Assembly (NCBI GenBank): GCA_030142905.1
Contig: JASJOG010000207.1
Span: 62,001 to 126,000 of the forward strand
From: Heliopora coerulea
Lineage: Eukaryota; Cnidaria; Anthozoa; Scleralcyonacea; Helioporidae
Reading direction: 5' to 3'
Length of the DNA: 64,000 nucleotides
Shown one piece after another: positions 30,446 to 41,246 of the stretch (positions are counted from its first letter, which is position 1; every line of letters begins with the position of its first letter). The notes below the pieces were generated by a model. The model had not been told where the DNA came from. It ran no database searches and saw only the letters and a list, made by a program, of their open reading frames with translations. Both the position numbers and the translations under genes were made by a program.

Positions 30446-30529
30446 ATGGCGATACTTCGCACAATCTGCTGGGCATTGTTATTTATATTAAAGTTACGAT
30501 TTCCGCCTGGACAATCACTCGTAGTTTAG
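30446..30529 (+). CDS. Hydrophobic micro-ORF in PLE terminus, copy a
   Basis: 27 codons, MAILRTICWALLFILKLRFP then PGQSLVV, beginning 60 bp after the hammerhead-like motif and running into the target site. A truncated mirror copy lies at 29998 on the minus strand. Related peptides occur at 44064, 57297, 50157 (minus) and 45119 (minus) in divergent elements. It could be the N-terminus of the PLE protein read from the terminal repeat, a short leader ORF, or a signal anchor. Confidence 0.45.
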   Translation: MAILRTICWALLFILKLRFPPGQSLVV

Positions 30530-30811
30530 AGTTTGTTGTCAAGCCTGAAGAATGTCGCTGTTGTATGGAGATAGAAAAATGTCGTCACAAAATGTTTGAT
30601 CACGAAGATGGGGAAAGTCAGAAATGCATTTTGGATCATCCAGGGTTTAATGACGTTTGTTTAAACGAATGGGTGCTCGAGACCACTTCCTTGGCTTCCG
30701 TCGGGTTTTATTACGGATTACTGTTATCCGATAAACTTCTCGAGAAGTTTTATATACACTTGCCTTGCGACCCTGTCTTGAAGATGTCTCAGGAGATGTT
30801 GTCGGTTTCTT

Positions 30812-31072
30812 CTAAATCGTAGGTATACTGCCAAGCTTAAGGCGGCGCGTCGATCCTTCCAAATGGTACGATCGTTCAAAACACTCTGGCGAAAAGTGAT
30901 CTGAACAAACCATAAACCGTGCTTCTCCCGGGTTAAAATTCGCGCGCTTCGTTTTGACAAAATTAATCCAGATTCTTTTGGAAATTTTGTCGATTGGACT
31001 CTTATGTAAGGATTCTGCCTTAGTACCAGAGCCATTGCTGCAATTCTGCACAACACAGCGCATTGATGGCAT
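30812..31072 (-). CDS. THAP-domain exon
   Basis: From ATG the minus strand encodes a complete THAP zinc finger: MPSMRCVVQNCSNGSG (C6, C11), W35 in KRIWINFVKTKR, then MVCSDHFSPECF (C56, H59) and the closing RRLKLGSIPT. This C2CH module binds DNA sequence-specifically. The frame stops right after the domain (87 codons), so either splicing continues it or it is a fragment. Its end meets the P2X7-like region tail to tail. THAP domains are shared by host factors and P/Kolobok-type transposases; I cannot tell which applies. Confidence 0.75.
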   Translation of the reverse strand: MPSMRCVVQNCSNGSGTKAESLHKSPIDKISKRIWINFVKTKRANFNPGEARFMVCSDHFSPECFERSYHLEGSTRRLKLGSIPTI

Positions 31073-31079
31073 GACGGAA

Positions 31080-32036
31080 TGATTTAATTTGAATTAGAGA
31101 TTTCTCCAAGCAGTGCTCAATCTTCGCGCTTGTTCACTATACTAAACAAAGTTCACAAGGTCTTGGGTTAAGACTCTGACGTCGACCCAGTCTCAAATAT
31201 TAAAACACGTCCATTTTAATGGCGGCTGCGAATTAGCCGATTTCGTTTATCAATAACCGCTTTACTTTTGTGATTATTGACGGGAAACTTCGTTTGGTAT
31301 GTTTCTGGTACCTACACTTTATGCCCATGGGAAATAAAGTAGGACTGAAAATTTCGTCTCAATGACACTTTAAATTTAGACGTATAGTATTATTTATACG
31401 TATTTAGACGTATTAGTTTCCACGGCAAGGAACAATAATGAACATTATAAACAAATCAACCCATAGTTTTAAGTCTAACGCAAATCGAAGTTATTTCATA
31501 CATTACATAAGGAAAGCCTGTTGTTGCATAGCTGTGACTGTACCAGGGTAACGTGTGACTGTATGATCGTCATTCGTTGTGACAATAATTTGTCTCAAAG
31601 ACGCTTAATATTAATTCAAGAACTTGATTGTTGATTACTGAACCTTATACTAGCACACAGACTTCAATATCCAAGCCTTAGATTAAGCTGACAGAAAAAT
31701 AACTCATAGAAGGTGTCTGGTGTAAAAAAGGATTTAGTTGAAAGGTGAGTTGATTTTTAACACAGTTTATTGTAAGACTGAACGAGCTGTGCTAATGTTG
31801 TATTTACATATGAATTTTGATGAGCAAATACTAATTTCTTTCCTGAATTTGTTTTGAAATATCTCGAAATATTCAAGAATCTTAACACTCTTTGCCAATG
31901 GGACTTCATCAAATTCTACTTTTGACAGCAGAAAATCACTAAACTGTGTTAAAACGTCCTCGTCGGCATCGGTAGGCTTACCAGGTATCTGGCCGGATTG
32001 GAGATCCAACATACATACTAGCTAAGGGTTTTAAAG
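31080..32036. other. Spacer, no feature recognised
   Basis: A minus-strand frame at 31767-32012 (81 codons, acidic start) is not recognised and lacks splice context. The rest shows nothing definable. Confidence 0.4.
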
Positions 32037-32295
32037 TTACCCGATCTGTTGTGCATGACTATCTTGTAAATAAAGTAGCAACGGCTATTGAATGTCAAAA
32101 TGATTTTCGAGCTCTGAGCCGAGGACTAAATTTATATCGTTCGAAGCATGTTACTGCGGTAGAATGGAATAACAATGCCCAATGTTACCGCGGCCTGGTA
32201 AGACCGACTATGAAGAAAGATCGACTTTATCGAGTCAATATTTATTGTACTCATATGGAAGGAATACACATGGCTTACTGCGAATGTACTGCAGG
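32037..32295 (+). CDS. SWIM zinc-finger-type exon
   Basis: Acceptor TTTTAAAG and donor GG|GTACGC bound a frame with ALSRGLNLYRSKHVTAVEWN, then RGLVRPTMKKDRLYRVNIYC and AYCECTAG. CxC followed by TAG(Y) is the first half of a SWIM finger (CxCx(n)CxH) as found in cnidarian SWIM/YqaJ-associated proteins; the second half (CxH) would be in the next exon, which I did not find. Host fragment or transposon passenger. Confidence 0.5.
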
Positions 32296-32900
32296 GTACG
32301 CTAACAATTACTAATACTTCATTTTAACACCATCCTGTAAGGATAATTGTGGCACTTTGGTATTGTCATGTTCAAGTAAGCAGCCTCTTTACGTTGATTT
32401 TTTCCTCAGGAACTGTGTGTACACGTCAGTACGTGAGATTTGTGTTATTTAGTCTTTCAGAGTCCTGTGTTCATGTTTCTGCAATTTTTCATGCCTTGGA
32501 AGATTTATTCTGCTGAGAAAAGCTCCCTATGTCAACTACATCCGGTTGTTCTTGGCTTGATCCCAGAGACCTAGAAAAATAAGTGCCTATGTCATGGTTG
32601 GGGAATCCACATATTTGGGATATTTAGACCATCCTGAGAAAATTTGCAATATATCTTCTCAGGCGAAAATTTCATCTTCATAGACGTTTTTACTGTTAAA
32701 GTTGGCTATTTTGGCCTTCGACCGCGTGACAAAAAAACCTGGAACTAGTTGCCGGAAGTGACGTCAATTCAGGGAGACGCTAAAGACTGTTTCAAGACAT
32801 TTACATAAGGAATACAAGCCAAACTGCAGTATCTGTCGTTTTTTTTTCCACGGCATTATTGTTCGGATTCGGTTGAGAGTAGACCGTCGTATAATTCACA

Positions 32901-33173
32901 ATGTACTGTAACTCCTCCAATGCAGATGACAGCCACAATTACTCAGATATGAACTTTATTCGTGGATACGTGATGGAAGTCGAAAACGGCGCAAACATGT
33001 CTTCCACAGACGCTTTCATAAATGAGCATGAATAATTTTTCAAGCCTTATCAAGACAAGCCAATGGCCGATGTAGATTGGATTGCGAAGTACAATGAGCA
33101 TAGATGATCTGAAGAGGATAAATTGCAAATGCTACAAATTCGCTTAGAAGGACGCGATAAGGTGGAAAGTAGG
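32901..33173 (+). pseudogene. P2X7-like N-terminal exon, left arm
   Basis: From ATG: MYCNSSNADDSHNYSDMNFI, stop after INEHE, then KPYQDKPMADVDWIAKYNEH-stop-SEEDKLQMLQIRLEGRDKVE. P(L/M)AD.(D/E)WI..Y…RLEG..V matches the lead-in of P2X7-C proteins. The donor is AGG|GTAAGT, with Arg instead of the expected split Trp. A possible second exon after acceptor AATTGCAG (33310) reads TTASECKQGQCCVEV. The shared stop in both arms predates the duplication. Confidence 0.55.
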
Positions 33174-34058
33174 GTAAGTTTAACAGCATGTGTAATTGTT
33201 TATTATTGTTTACCGACTGTTGGAGTATTTTCAAAATCTGTATCGTGTGTATGTTTTTGTGGGTTTAATTTGGTCTTTCGCTAACGGGTTTAAGTGGGTT
33301 AATTGCAGCGCACAACTGCTTCGGAATGCAAACAAGGTCAGTGTTGCGTGGAGGTCGATGCTGTATCAACAAGCTGCGTCACATTGACAAACCAACTGTT
33401 ACTCCGTGTTTGTTGCTATTAAAGATATAAACCTGGTCATTCTGGCTCCGCTTATCTCTTTTACAACAAGATACGTCTCTTAAAATCCTGACTACATCCC
33501 AGACCTGAAAATAAATTTATTTTCTCAATAGTTAGCTGCTTACCTATATCCTGCATTAGGACAAAAACCTAAGATGCAAACAATGGCCAGGTTTATATCT
33601 TTAATACCAACAGACATGGGATGAGAGTTGGTTTGGTAATGTGATGCAGCTTGTTGAGATCTCGAGGAGAACTTGATCGCTGTCAGTTGTCTCTACACAA
33701 GCATCAATCTCTTTGCAACCCTTTATTCCTTTGCATTCCGAAGCAGTTGTGTGCTGCAATTGATGCATTTTAACACGACATAAACCAGGTTTATAGAACC
33801 ATTATATCTTTAATAGCAACAAACACGGAGCAACAGTTAGTTTGTCAATGTGACGCAGCTTGTTGATACAGCATCGACCTCCACGCAACACTGACCTTGT
33901 TTGCATTCCGAAGCAGTTGTGCGCTGCAATTAACCCACTTAAACCCGTTAGCGAAAGACCAAATTAAACCCATAAAAACATACACACGATAGAGATTTTG
34001 AAAATACTCCAACAGTCGGTAAACAATAATAAACAATTACATATGCTGTTAAACTTAC

Positions 34059-34331
34059 CCTACTTTCCACCTTATCGCGTCCTTCTAAGCGAATTTGTAG
34101 CATTTGCAATTTATCCTCTTCAGGTAATCTATGCTCATTGCACTTCGAAATCCAATCTACATCGGCCATTGGCTTGTCTTGATAAGGCTTGAAAAATTAT
34201 TCATGCTCATTTATGAAAGCGTCTGTGGAAGATATGTTTGCGTCGTCTTCGACCTCCATCACGTATCCACGAATAAAGTTCATATCTGAGTAATTGTGGC
34301 TGTCATCTGCATTAGAGGAGTTACAGTACAT
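34059..34331 (-). pseudogene. P2X7-like N-terminal exon, right arm
   Basis: This is the mirror copy of the exon at 32901-33173, with the same first stop but without the second one (NEHRLPEEDKLQMLQIRLEG). Differences between arms show some divergence since inversion. Confidence 0.55.
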
Positions 34332-34840
34332 TGTGAATTATACGACGGTCTACTCTCAACCGAATCCGAACAATAATGCCGTGGAAAAAAAACGACAGAT
34401 ACTGCAGTTTGGCTTGTATTCCTTATGTAAATGTCTTGAAACAGTCTTTAGCGTCTCCCTGAATTGACGTCACTTCCGGCAACTAGTCCCAAGTTTTTTT
34501 GTCACGCGGTCGAAGGCCAAAATAGCCAACTTTAACAGTAAAAATGTCCATGAAGATGAAATTTTTGCCTGAGAAGATATATTACAAATTTTCTCAGGAG
34601 GGTCTAAATATCCCAAATATGTGGATTCCCCAACCATGACATAGGCACTTTAAGTGATTTAAATATGCAAAAACTTGTTTTGAACCGCAGCCCGGCATGA
34701 CAGTTTAAAAAAATAGCAAAATTTTAATCCGTTCCCCCTAGAAGCAAGATCACAAAATTTTCACCAGCAATGCACAGCCAACATGGTTTCAGATATGGAA
34801 AACGTTGGATACATTTCTTCTACACTACTGATACTGAAAG

Positions 34841-35890
34841 CAGTGGCGTAACTGTGGTTGAAAAGAAGGGGGGCACTCAGGGGGGCATAACCACTTTTCG
34901 GGGTGGCACTAGATATTTCTCTATAACGCACTTTTATTAAATTTGGTGAATTTCGACATTGTGCATTTACATGGTTGGTGAATTACAGTACCAAAGCAGT
35001 TCCAAATACGTAGGTTGGCCCTAATGCTTTAATACCCATGGTCTTTGACACTCAATGCAAAGAAACAACTCCATTAAAATACCAACAAAGATTATTTTGC
35101 AAAAAGCATAGTTAAAACAACTGGACCAGTCTGTTGTTATGTTTATTTCCAAATAGGTCGATAAAGTCATCCACGTCAATTTGTTTGGCTCTTTGATGAT
35201 GGATGCCAATCACATAAACAGAGAACAACTTATCACTTGACATGAAATTTCTCAGGCAGTTTTTGATAAGTCTCGTTGATGAGAAACTTCTCTCACAGGA
35301 AGCTGACGTTGGAAGTAGTACAAGAGCAATAGTTAGCAGTTTGTACAGATCCGGAAATGCATCTTTGTATGGCACTAAGAATGTTGAGAAATCCACAAGG
35401 TTGTCAATCTTGATATTTTCAGCTTGCTTGTTGGTAACTAAGTTTGGTCTGTCGGAGTTCAACTTCTGGAAAATCTTTGTTAATGTTATACTGAGTTATC
35501 AACATGTCCAGTTGGTTAAGTTGTAAAAAATTTGCTGAGCCTGGATCAAGAGCTGAAATTGAGTGCAGAAGGGACTTGTTGGTGGAATAAAATCGTAACC
35601 CGATCTCTGCTGAAAGTCTGTCCATTACGGGATAATAAAGAACGTTTCTGTTGCTTTCTTCATGCTCACATGTTTCAGTATGACCAACATGCTGCATTAC
35701 CACGCTACTTTGCAGTCCTTTTAGACTTAGAAGTAAATATGTTTCATAAGCAAAAATAGCAACTGAATTTGGTTCTGTAATTTTTTTTGCAATTTCAAAA
35801 TTTCAAATGGGGGAGGGGGCACTTGGAGGGGCACTGTCTTCAGATGGGGAGCACATATGCCCCCCATGCCACCCCGTAGTTACGCCACTG
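34841..35890. mobile_element. hAT element, 1050 bp, 8-bp target duplication
   Basis: The left terminus is CAGTGGCGTAACTGTGG and the right is the reverse complement of CAGTGGCGTAACTACGGGGT. ACTGAAAG flanks both ends (34833-34840 and 35891-35898). It encodes only a C-terminal piece of transposase, so it is internally deleted. Confidence 0.92.
35112..35703 (-). pseudogene. hAT transposase C-terminus, frameshifted
   Basis: The upstream frame (35703 to 35419) reads YYPVMDRLSAEIGLRFYSTN, then ALDPGSANFLQLNQLDML and NKDFPEVE. The second frame (35462 to 35112) reads FSTFLVPYKDAFPDLYKLLT, LPTSASCERSFSSTRLIKNC and MSSDKLFSVYVIGIHHQRAK. P(T/V)S.(A/S).CERSFS...K is the hAT dimerisation signature, of the ZMYM/ZNF862-like type. 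A frameshift lies between 35419 and 35462. Confidence 0.85.
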
Positions 35891-35899
35891 ACTGAAAGA

Positions 35900-36860
35900 A
35901 AATCTCAGGTCACACAATCATTAATCTTTTATTGACTGGTTTATTTAACCTGTAAAGTTATTTACAGAACAATTATTCGAAATAAACAGCATAATACAGT
36001 AATTACATAATATTTCAATGGTTAATAATATAGCTTATTGGTATTCATCTGTTGTAAAATGTTTTCCAGAAAATCCACATGTGCTTATAAATGTTAAATT
36101 GCTGATCTTGAGTGAATCGACAAATGGAAGCTTGTGGTGGGAAGGCTTGCCTGAATACTAATGATTAATGAATTTGCTATTCGAATTCCAAATGTAATTT
36201 TCACCCTAAACAACTCAGCAATAATAAACTGAGCATTATTCACTGCATGTTATAAACAGTGATATGTCACACTAAAGATTTCTTAACATCCTTGTGCACA
36301 CCTCTGGACTGCTCTGATATTTTCTAATATGGCTGAAGCTAGCCAATGACCTACAATCTGTTCAACATACATTTACTTCAATAGCCTTTACATACACACA
36401 ATAAGACAGTATCTCTTTGAGGGTGTTTTAGGGGGGGTGCTTTCCTTGAAATACCATGGTTTGTGCTAGATCATTATATAAATTCCAACCAGAGTTTAAC
36501 CCAAGTTGTTTTTCAACATTAAAAACTGAAATGAAATGGCCTGGGAGCCGAAATGTGCATGCCATAAGATAATATGTACAGGATGGATATAAGGTTATTT
36601 GTTGAAGCAAGTCAGAAATGTGATCCAGTATTTTGTGTCATTTGGTAACTCAAGTAAATAAGTGGAGTGGGTGGAGGCTGGTTTGCAAATAATTTTGGCT
36701 GGTAGACTCTTTCACCTGGGCGCATTTGTTATTCACTGTTTATGTATAAAAAAAGTATGATTTACTAAACTGTTCGAAAGAGTTCAGTTGGAAATTTCTT
36801 AAGTGCTGAAAACGTCAAAACAAACGTGCAAAATGGTTGAGACTCAAGTTCTTTTAATAT
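35900..36860. other. Intron sequence, no feature recognised
   Basis: AT-rich sequence without coding or repeat structure that I can support. Confidence 0.45.
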
Positions 36861-36950
36861 TCATTGCGCGTTGCCGCCATTTTGAATTTTGAATATACCT
36901 CGAAAACAAAAATATATCCCATGATGCTCGAATTCATGATATGACTCGGG

Positions 36951-36995
36951 TGAGGCTATTCTGCACGCAGTTGATGTAGTGACGTCATACCGACA
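36951..36995. repeat. Inverted repeat flanking the LINE fragment
   Basis: GGGTGAGGCTATTCTGCACG, with CAGTTGATGTAGTGACG next, has its reverse complement at about 38737-38780. The arms bracket the minus-strand LINE fragment and lie 1.75 kb apart. No element ends or duplications were recognised. Confidence 0.6.
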
Positions 36996-37139
36996 AATAA
37001 CGAAACGTGTATAAAAGTTCTCGGGCAGTGTCCGTGCTGCCAGCAAAATTTGCCACGAATCTTAACAGTTCAAATCCAAATTGTCACAGCTGACTAATAC
37101 TTCTTTTAAGAAAATTAGTATTTGGTTTTTGAAATGCAT

Positions 37140-38450
37140 AATTTAAGTCATTACTTCGGAGTTCGTAATTTCTTCTGTTGCTCAGCTCAAACATGCTCGT
37201 TCTGCTTTCTGGGTATATATTATTTCTTTGTAAATTAATATACTTTTTTGGTATATCCTTCTTTCTTTTAATGATTGCCTGTTTGACTCTTTCAATACAT
37301 CATTAGACCTGACTTCATACGATCGACCTGTAACTATCCTAGCTACTCTGTTTTGCATTTTCTATACTTTGTCCAGGAGATAATCACTACAATTATCCCA
37401 AACTAGACTACAATAATTAAAGTGTGGTAGAATCAGAACATCATAAGTGCTAAGTAATGTATACTTGGGCAAAGAAACCAATACCTTTAGAAACTTTAGG
37501 AAGTATACCATTGATTTACTTGTTCCATAAAAGTTGATTATTAATTATAATTCCTTGTGTTTTAGACTGTTTAACACTATTGATACTGGTGCCACCCAAT
37601 TTAATCTCAGGGGTCCTTTCTATATTTGTTAACTTTTGCCTGAAACCAATTACCATACACTCTGTTTTGTACTTATTTGATGTAAGCTTTTTTCCATTAA
37701 CCACTGATGTACATTCTCCAAATCAGTATTTAATTTATCTTCAACTTCTATTATCAATTTGCATGTTGTGGATGCAACATACTTGTGGTAGAGCATGTGA
37801 GGTAATTTGGCAAATTATTAACATAAATAAAAAAAAAGTAATAGTCCCAATGAAGAACCTTCTGGTACCTCATATTTTATGCTGGTCTGCTTAGATTGTA
37901 CATGATCAACTTTGCACACTTGGATTTTATTTGTAAAGCAAGACCTGAACCACTTCAAGGAATGCTTAGTTAAGCCATAGAGCTTCATTTTCATCCACAG
38001 AATATTGTGGTCAATAGAATCGAAGGCTTTCTTAAGATCTAGGAAAATTACTCCATTCAGATACCCTTGGTCCATGTTTATCAGCCACTTGTTAGAAGTA
38101 CTAAGAACTACAAAGAAGGTCTGCTTGAATTGATTTTTCCTGAAATCTGCCTGTTGAGAAGAGTATGTTATTGGCTTCCAGATATTTAAACAATTGTTTA
38201 GAGACCAGTTTTTAAAAAACCTTAGTCATTGTAGAGAGAACAGAAATAGGCCTATAATTGTTGCAATCTGCTTTATCACCAAATATATATATGAGTGAAA
38301 TAATTGCTACTATTAAATCGTCAGGCAAAATACCTGTTAGAATAGACTAATTGAAAATTGCTGTAAAAGATGGTGCCATAATGTCCTTTGAATCTCTTAA
38401 CAGCTTAGGAGGAATTTTATCATATCCTGCTGCCTCGCAAGTCCGCTCAG
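37140..38450 (-). pseudogene. LINE reverse transcriptase fragment (Jockey/CR1-like)
   Basis: On the minus strand, from about 38445: AAGYDKIPPKLLRDSKDIMA and GILPDDLIVAII; then QGYLNGVIFLDLKKAFDSID HNIL region with KLYGLTKHSLKWFRSCFTNK and YEVPEGSSLGLLLF (37818-38075); TECMVIGFRQKLTNIE (37516-37704); and a C-terminal part with HFNYCSLVWDNCS and KMQNRVARIV to about 37200. The frame is broken many times and the YADD box is not clear. It is truncated at its 5' end at the RT start. Confidence 0.75.
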
Positions 38451-38926
38451 TTGAAACAAGACAACCGCCTGTTGCAACCAACCAGATAATTCACGACATC
38501 ACCCGTCAGAATTCTTTGATAAACACCTTAGAATATCAACTACTTATGTATGCTATCCATCTGCTCTTTTATCCATCGCCAGATTTAAAAAATCACCTCA
38601 AAGCTGCTTAGCGACAGGTCATATTAAAGGCTGTTTTCCAGTAAGCGAATTCACCTAGTGGAAAATTTAATTTTTAACAGTAAACAACTGCCTTCTCGTA
38701 AATTACGAAGACTTTCCGAACGAATTGTCAGTATAACGTCACTACATCAACTGCGTGCAGAATAGCCTCACCCGATATGGCTCACTTCCTCTCAGCAACT
38801 GCCAGATTTGGAGCTGGATCCACCCCTGGGGTAGATGGGATAAGTGGAAACCCGCTTATCCAAAAAATCGTATACGCCACTGCCGTGCGTTCGTGTTTCA
38901 GAACGTTGTTATTGTTTTTGTCCCAG

Positions 38927-39004
38927 CTTGTTGCTACGACTGTGCACGAAGATTTTGAAGGCGAAGAACTGACATTAACGGTGACTTTCACTCGACGACA
39001 GACC
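38927..39004 (+). CDS. DZANK1: DZANK1 exon: TVHED block
   Basis: Acceptor TTTTTGTCCCAG and donor ACC|GTAAGT enclose 26 codons: LVATTVHEDFEGEELTLTVT then FTRRQT. Family proteins have GK-L-ISATVHED here, following the YWRQQM exon. The incoming phase (0) does not fit the phase-2 end of that exon; one missing G at the exon start would explain it. The phase into the next recognised exon (42558) also requires an undetected exon in between. Confidence 0.7.
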
Positions 39005-39009
39005 GTAAG

Positions 39010-40860
39010 TGTGTTACCACTCGACATGTCTTTTATTACCATTAAAGATAGCTTAGGCCAAATTTACTCTAGACCAAATTTCTCCTGACTCGTAGACAAT
39101 CCTGAGACTTCTTCACACTCAAAGTAGCCGTTTGCACTAAAGTAACGAATCTGGAAAAGAATATGGATATTTTGAAACCGGAGAGCTAGGATTCTGGAGA
39201 AGTCTTTCTCGTTTTTGTGAATAACAGCAGAAGTAACGAGTAGTGGACAACATTTTTATGACAGATTGTAACAAACAAGAAAATGGAAGGAAATTTTTCG
39301 GTTGGCCAGGGTAACATTCAACAAAATTTGCGAGGACTTACGTCCATTCTTAGGTAAGAAAGCACTGTTTCCATTTCCAGATACTTTTTCCTGCGTAAAC
39401 CACCAACGAATCCGAATACAATTTTTGTGTGAATCCGAAGACTTTTGCTGTGATGTAAACGTAGCCTTAATCTGAGGGACGTCTTGTTTGCGACTAGTTT
39501 CGAGGATTGTGGGCTGAGGATTTTCTTGGGTTCGTTACAGCTGGCATTAGTCGTTGTCATACATCTTGGGGTAATACGATGCATCGTTAACGTGAAAGTA
39601 TGAGCCGACGTTAAGATGGTCTCACACGAAACAGAGGTAGTGTTGCCCGCAGGGTAGTAGTCCACCTGAGCTCATAGCCTGTAAAATTTAGAAAGAAAGT
39701 GTGATGTCCTCTCTGTTGCCGATTACTGCAGGTCTCGATTAGTTTTTCACTAAATGAAGGTAGACAATCCTTGACTACCAAACGAATACCAACGTAAAAT
39801 TGCTTTAAATTAGTAGAAGTATAAAACGTAACCACGAGCGAAAAAAGTCGGAGTAACCGACTTTTAAATCAAATTAAACGTTCAGTCGCAAAAACGTATT
39901 GAAACGTGGGAGGGTGCGTGATTATGTATGTTGTTGCGAGACAATCACTTCACTTCGGGCCACCATTTCATTGGCTGTTGCTTGATATTTCAGAGGTAAA
40001 AAATACTCTTCGGTAAAAATTCGGCGCACTGCAGACGTCAAAAATCATTTCCGCTGCAGAACTCAATCCCCACCACATTGCGCAGAGCGTGCGTCTCGAA
40101 CAGACTTCGAAAGTACTTTTGTAAACTCTGTCTATCTTGGTGAGGATTGCAGTTAAGATAGTCTTCAGAACAAAAAATTATGTTGTCCTTTACGACCTGA
40201 CAGCAGGCAACTTGAACCGTTTGTGTCAAAAGATTTAGTCCGTCCTTTTGATTGTAAACTGAGTATCATAATACTTGTTCAAAGTTGGCTTATTTGTCCG
40301 GGATAATTCCCGCAGGAAATCCGATAAAGGTGTTATGAAACACATATTCCATCAACTTGGTGGTCTGCAACTTATGTTATTATGAATTAAATGAAATTTT
40401 TCAAACTTCAACGTAGTCTATTGTGAAAATAGCTGCTATAAATAGGTAGACAATCGTATCACGAAAGTTGTAATGTTTGTTTGAGTTTTGTCTAGTTTTA
40501 GGCATGTAAAGTTATCTTATTTCTGTAACCAGCACCATAATTAGTCCTCTCGAAAATGTCAGTTATGGATCTGGCTTAAAAGGTTTTTCTTTATGTTATC
40601 GAATGTAAGGTCAAGGTACAAGTTGGTATTGTTAAATCCTTGCTCTGGTTTGTATTAGTCTCGCCTATATTGATTGGCTACTTTGCTGAATTCCAGATAT
40701 GATGTAATTCTGTTCAGATCAGATTTGAGCTCGAAAGATGATGTGAAATGGTGAAATAACATAACTGAGATAAGAACTAGTATATTCTGATTCTACTATT
40801 ATAATTTTACAAAGAACTACATACATTTGGTACCGATAAATCTTTTTCAAACATCCTTCT
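39010..40860. other. Intron sequence, no feature recognised
   Basis: Minus-strand frames at 39318-39665 and 40038-40229 are not recognised and have no supporting context. No repeat structure was seen. Confidence 0.4.
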
Positions 40861-40867
40861 TAATTAT

Positions 40868-41246
40868 GTCACATTCCAAACAACTCCTTCACCCGGCAGA
40901 GTGAAAGACTTGGTTAGAGTGTGTCTGATTGGTCAACTTCTACTGTCAGTCACCGTGAACCAAAACTGCCCACTAAAAGCATAAAAAGAGATGCTCCTTT
41001 CCCAACAGCAGACAACAGACAAGAGAGCAGAAAATAGAGAACCAACGAAGAGGAGCAGACAAGAGAGCAGACAAAGCAGAACTGAAAAGCAAGTAGAAGA
41101 GAACTCAGACTCAGAACAACTACTCGCTGGAGTGAACAGTTATTGAACATTTATAAATCATTGGTTATTGTACGTTGTCTTGTGATCCAATAAAGATCCA
41201 GTACCTTGCCAAAGCGTGACTCTACTGAGCTAACAACCCATTAATT
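40868..41246 (+). mobile_element. Possible solo LTR
   Basis: The segment starts TGTCACATTCC, has an inverted CCAAT-like GATTGGTC (about 40928), a TATA-like CATAAAAAG (about 40979), purine-rich CAGACAAGAGAGCAGA repeats, AATAAA at about 41190 and ends near AACAACCCA. TTAAT occurs just outside both ends but not in perfect register with TG…CA. The order promoter-box to poly(A) signal within 380 bp fits an LTR; no coding region or second LTR is present. Confidence 0.3.

Larger units (their letters stand above)
29955..30520. mobile_element. 566-bp PLE fragment with inverted ends and 14-bp target duplication
   Basis: GTAGTTTAGAGTTT occurs at 29941-29954 and 30521-30534. The inserted DNA has inverted arms of about 165 bp (from about 29955 and back from about 30490), each with a hammerhead-like motif, around a centre that holds only the end of the GIY-YIG domain. 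The right arm extends about 30 bp further, to the TSD. Confidence 0.88.
29924..30696 (+). pseudogene. P2X7-like cysteine-rich exon, interrupted by a PLE
   Basis: The first part (29924-29954) completes W and reads CECGYCSLEF. After the PLE and the second copy of its 14-bp target duplication, the second part (30535 to about 30696) reads VVKPEECRCCMEIEKCRHKM, then ESQKCILDHPGFNDVCLNEW and VLETTSLA. W-C-x-C-G-x-C…EC-x-CC…C…HP.F..VCL..WVL is the P2X7 C-terminal zinc-binding pattern. Without the insertion the frame is continuous. Sequence after about 30696 no longer resembles the family. Confidence 0.7.
32581..34650. repeat. Large inverted repeat, arms about 850 bp
   Basis: Arms 32581-33430 and 33802-34650 are reverse complements with positions summing to 67232 (one small indel near the outer end). 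The central 370 bp holds further partial copies of the inner arm sequence (33585-33660, 33725-33795). Each arm carries the same P2X7-like exon pair. No target duplication or transposase was seen. Confidence 0.85.

Noticed and set aside
38777..38926. Extension of the TVHED frame upstream to an ATG at 38777
   Set aside because: The upstream residues show no family similarity and a good acceptor lies at 38925-38926, so it is intron read-through.
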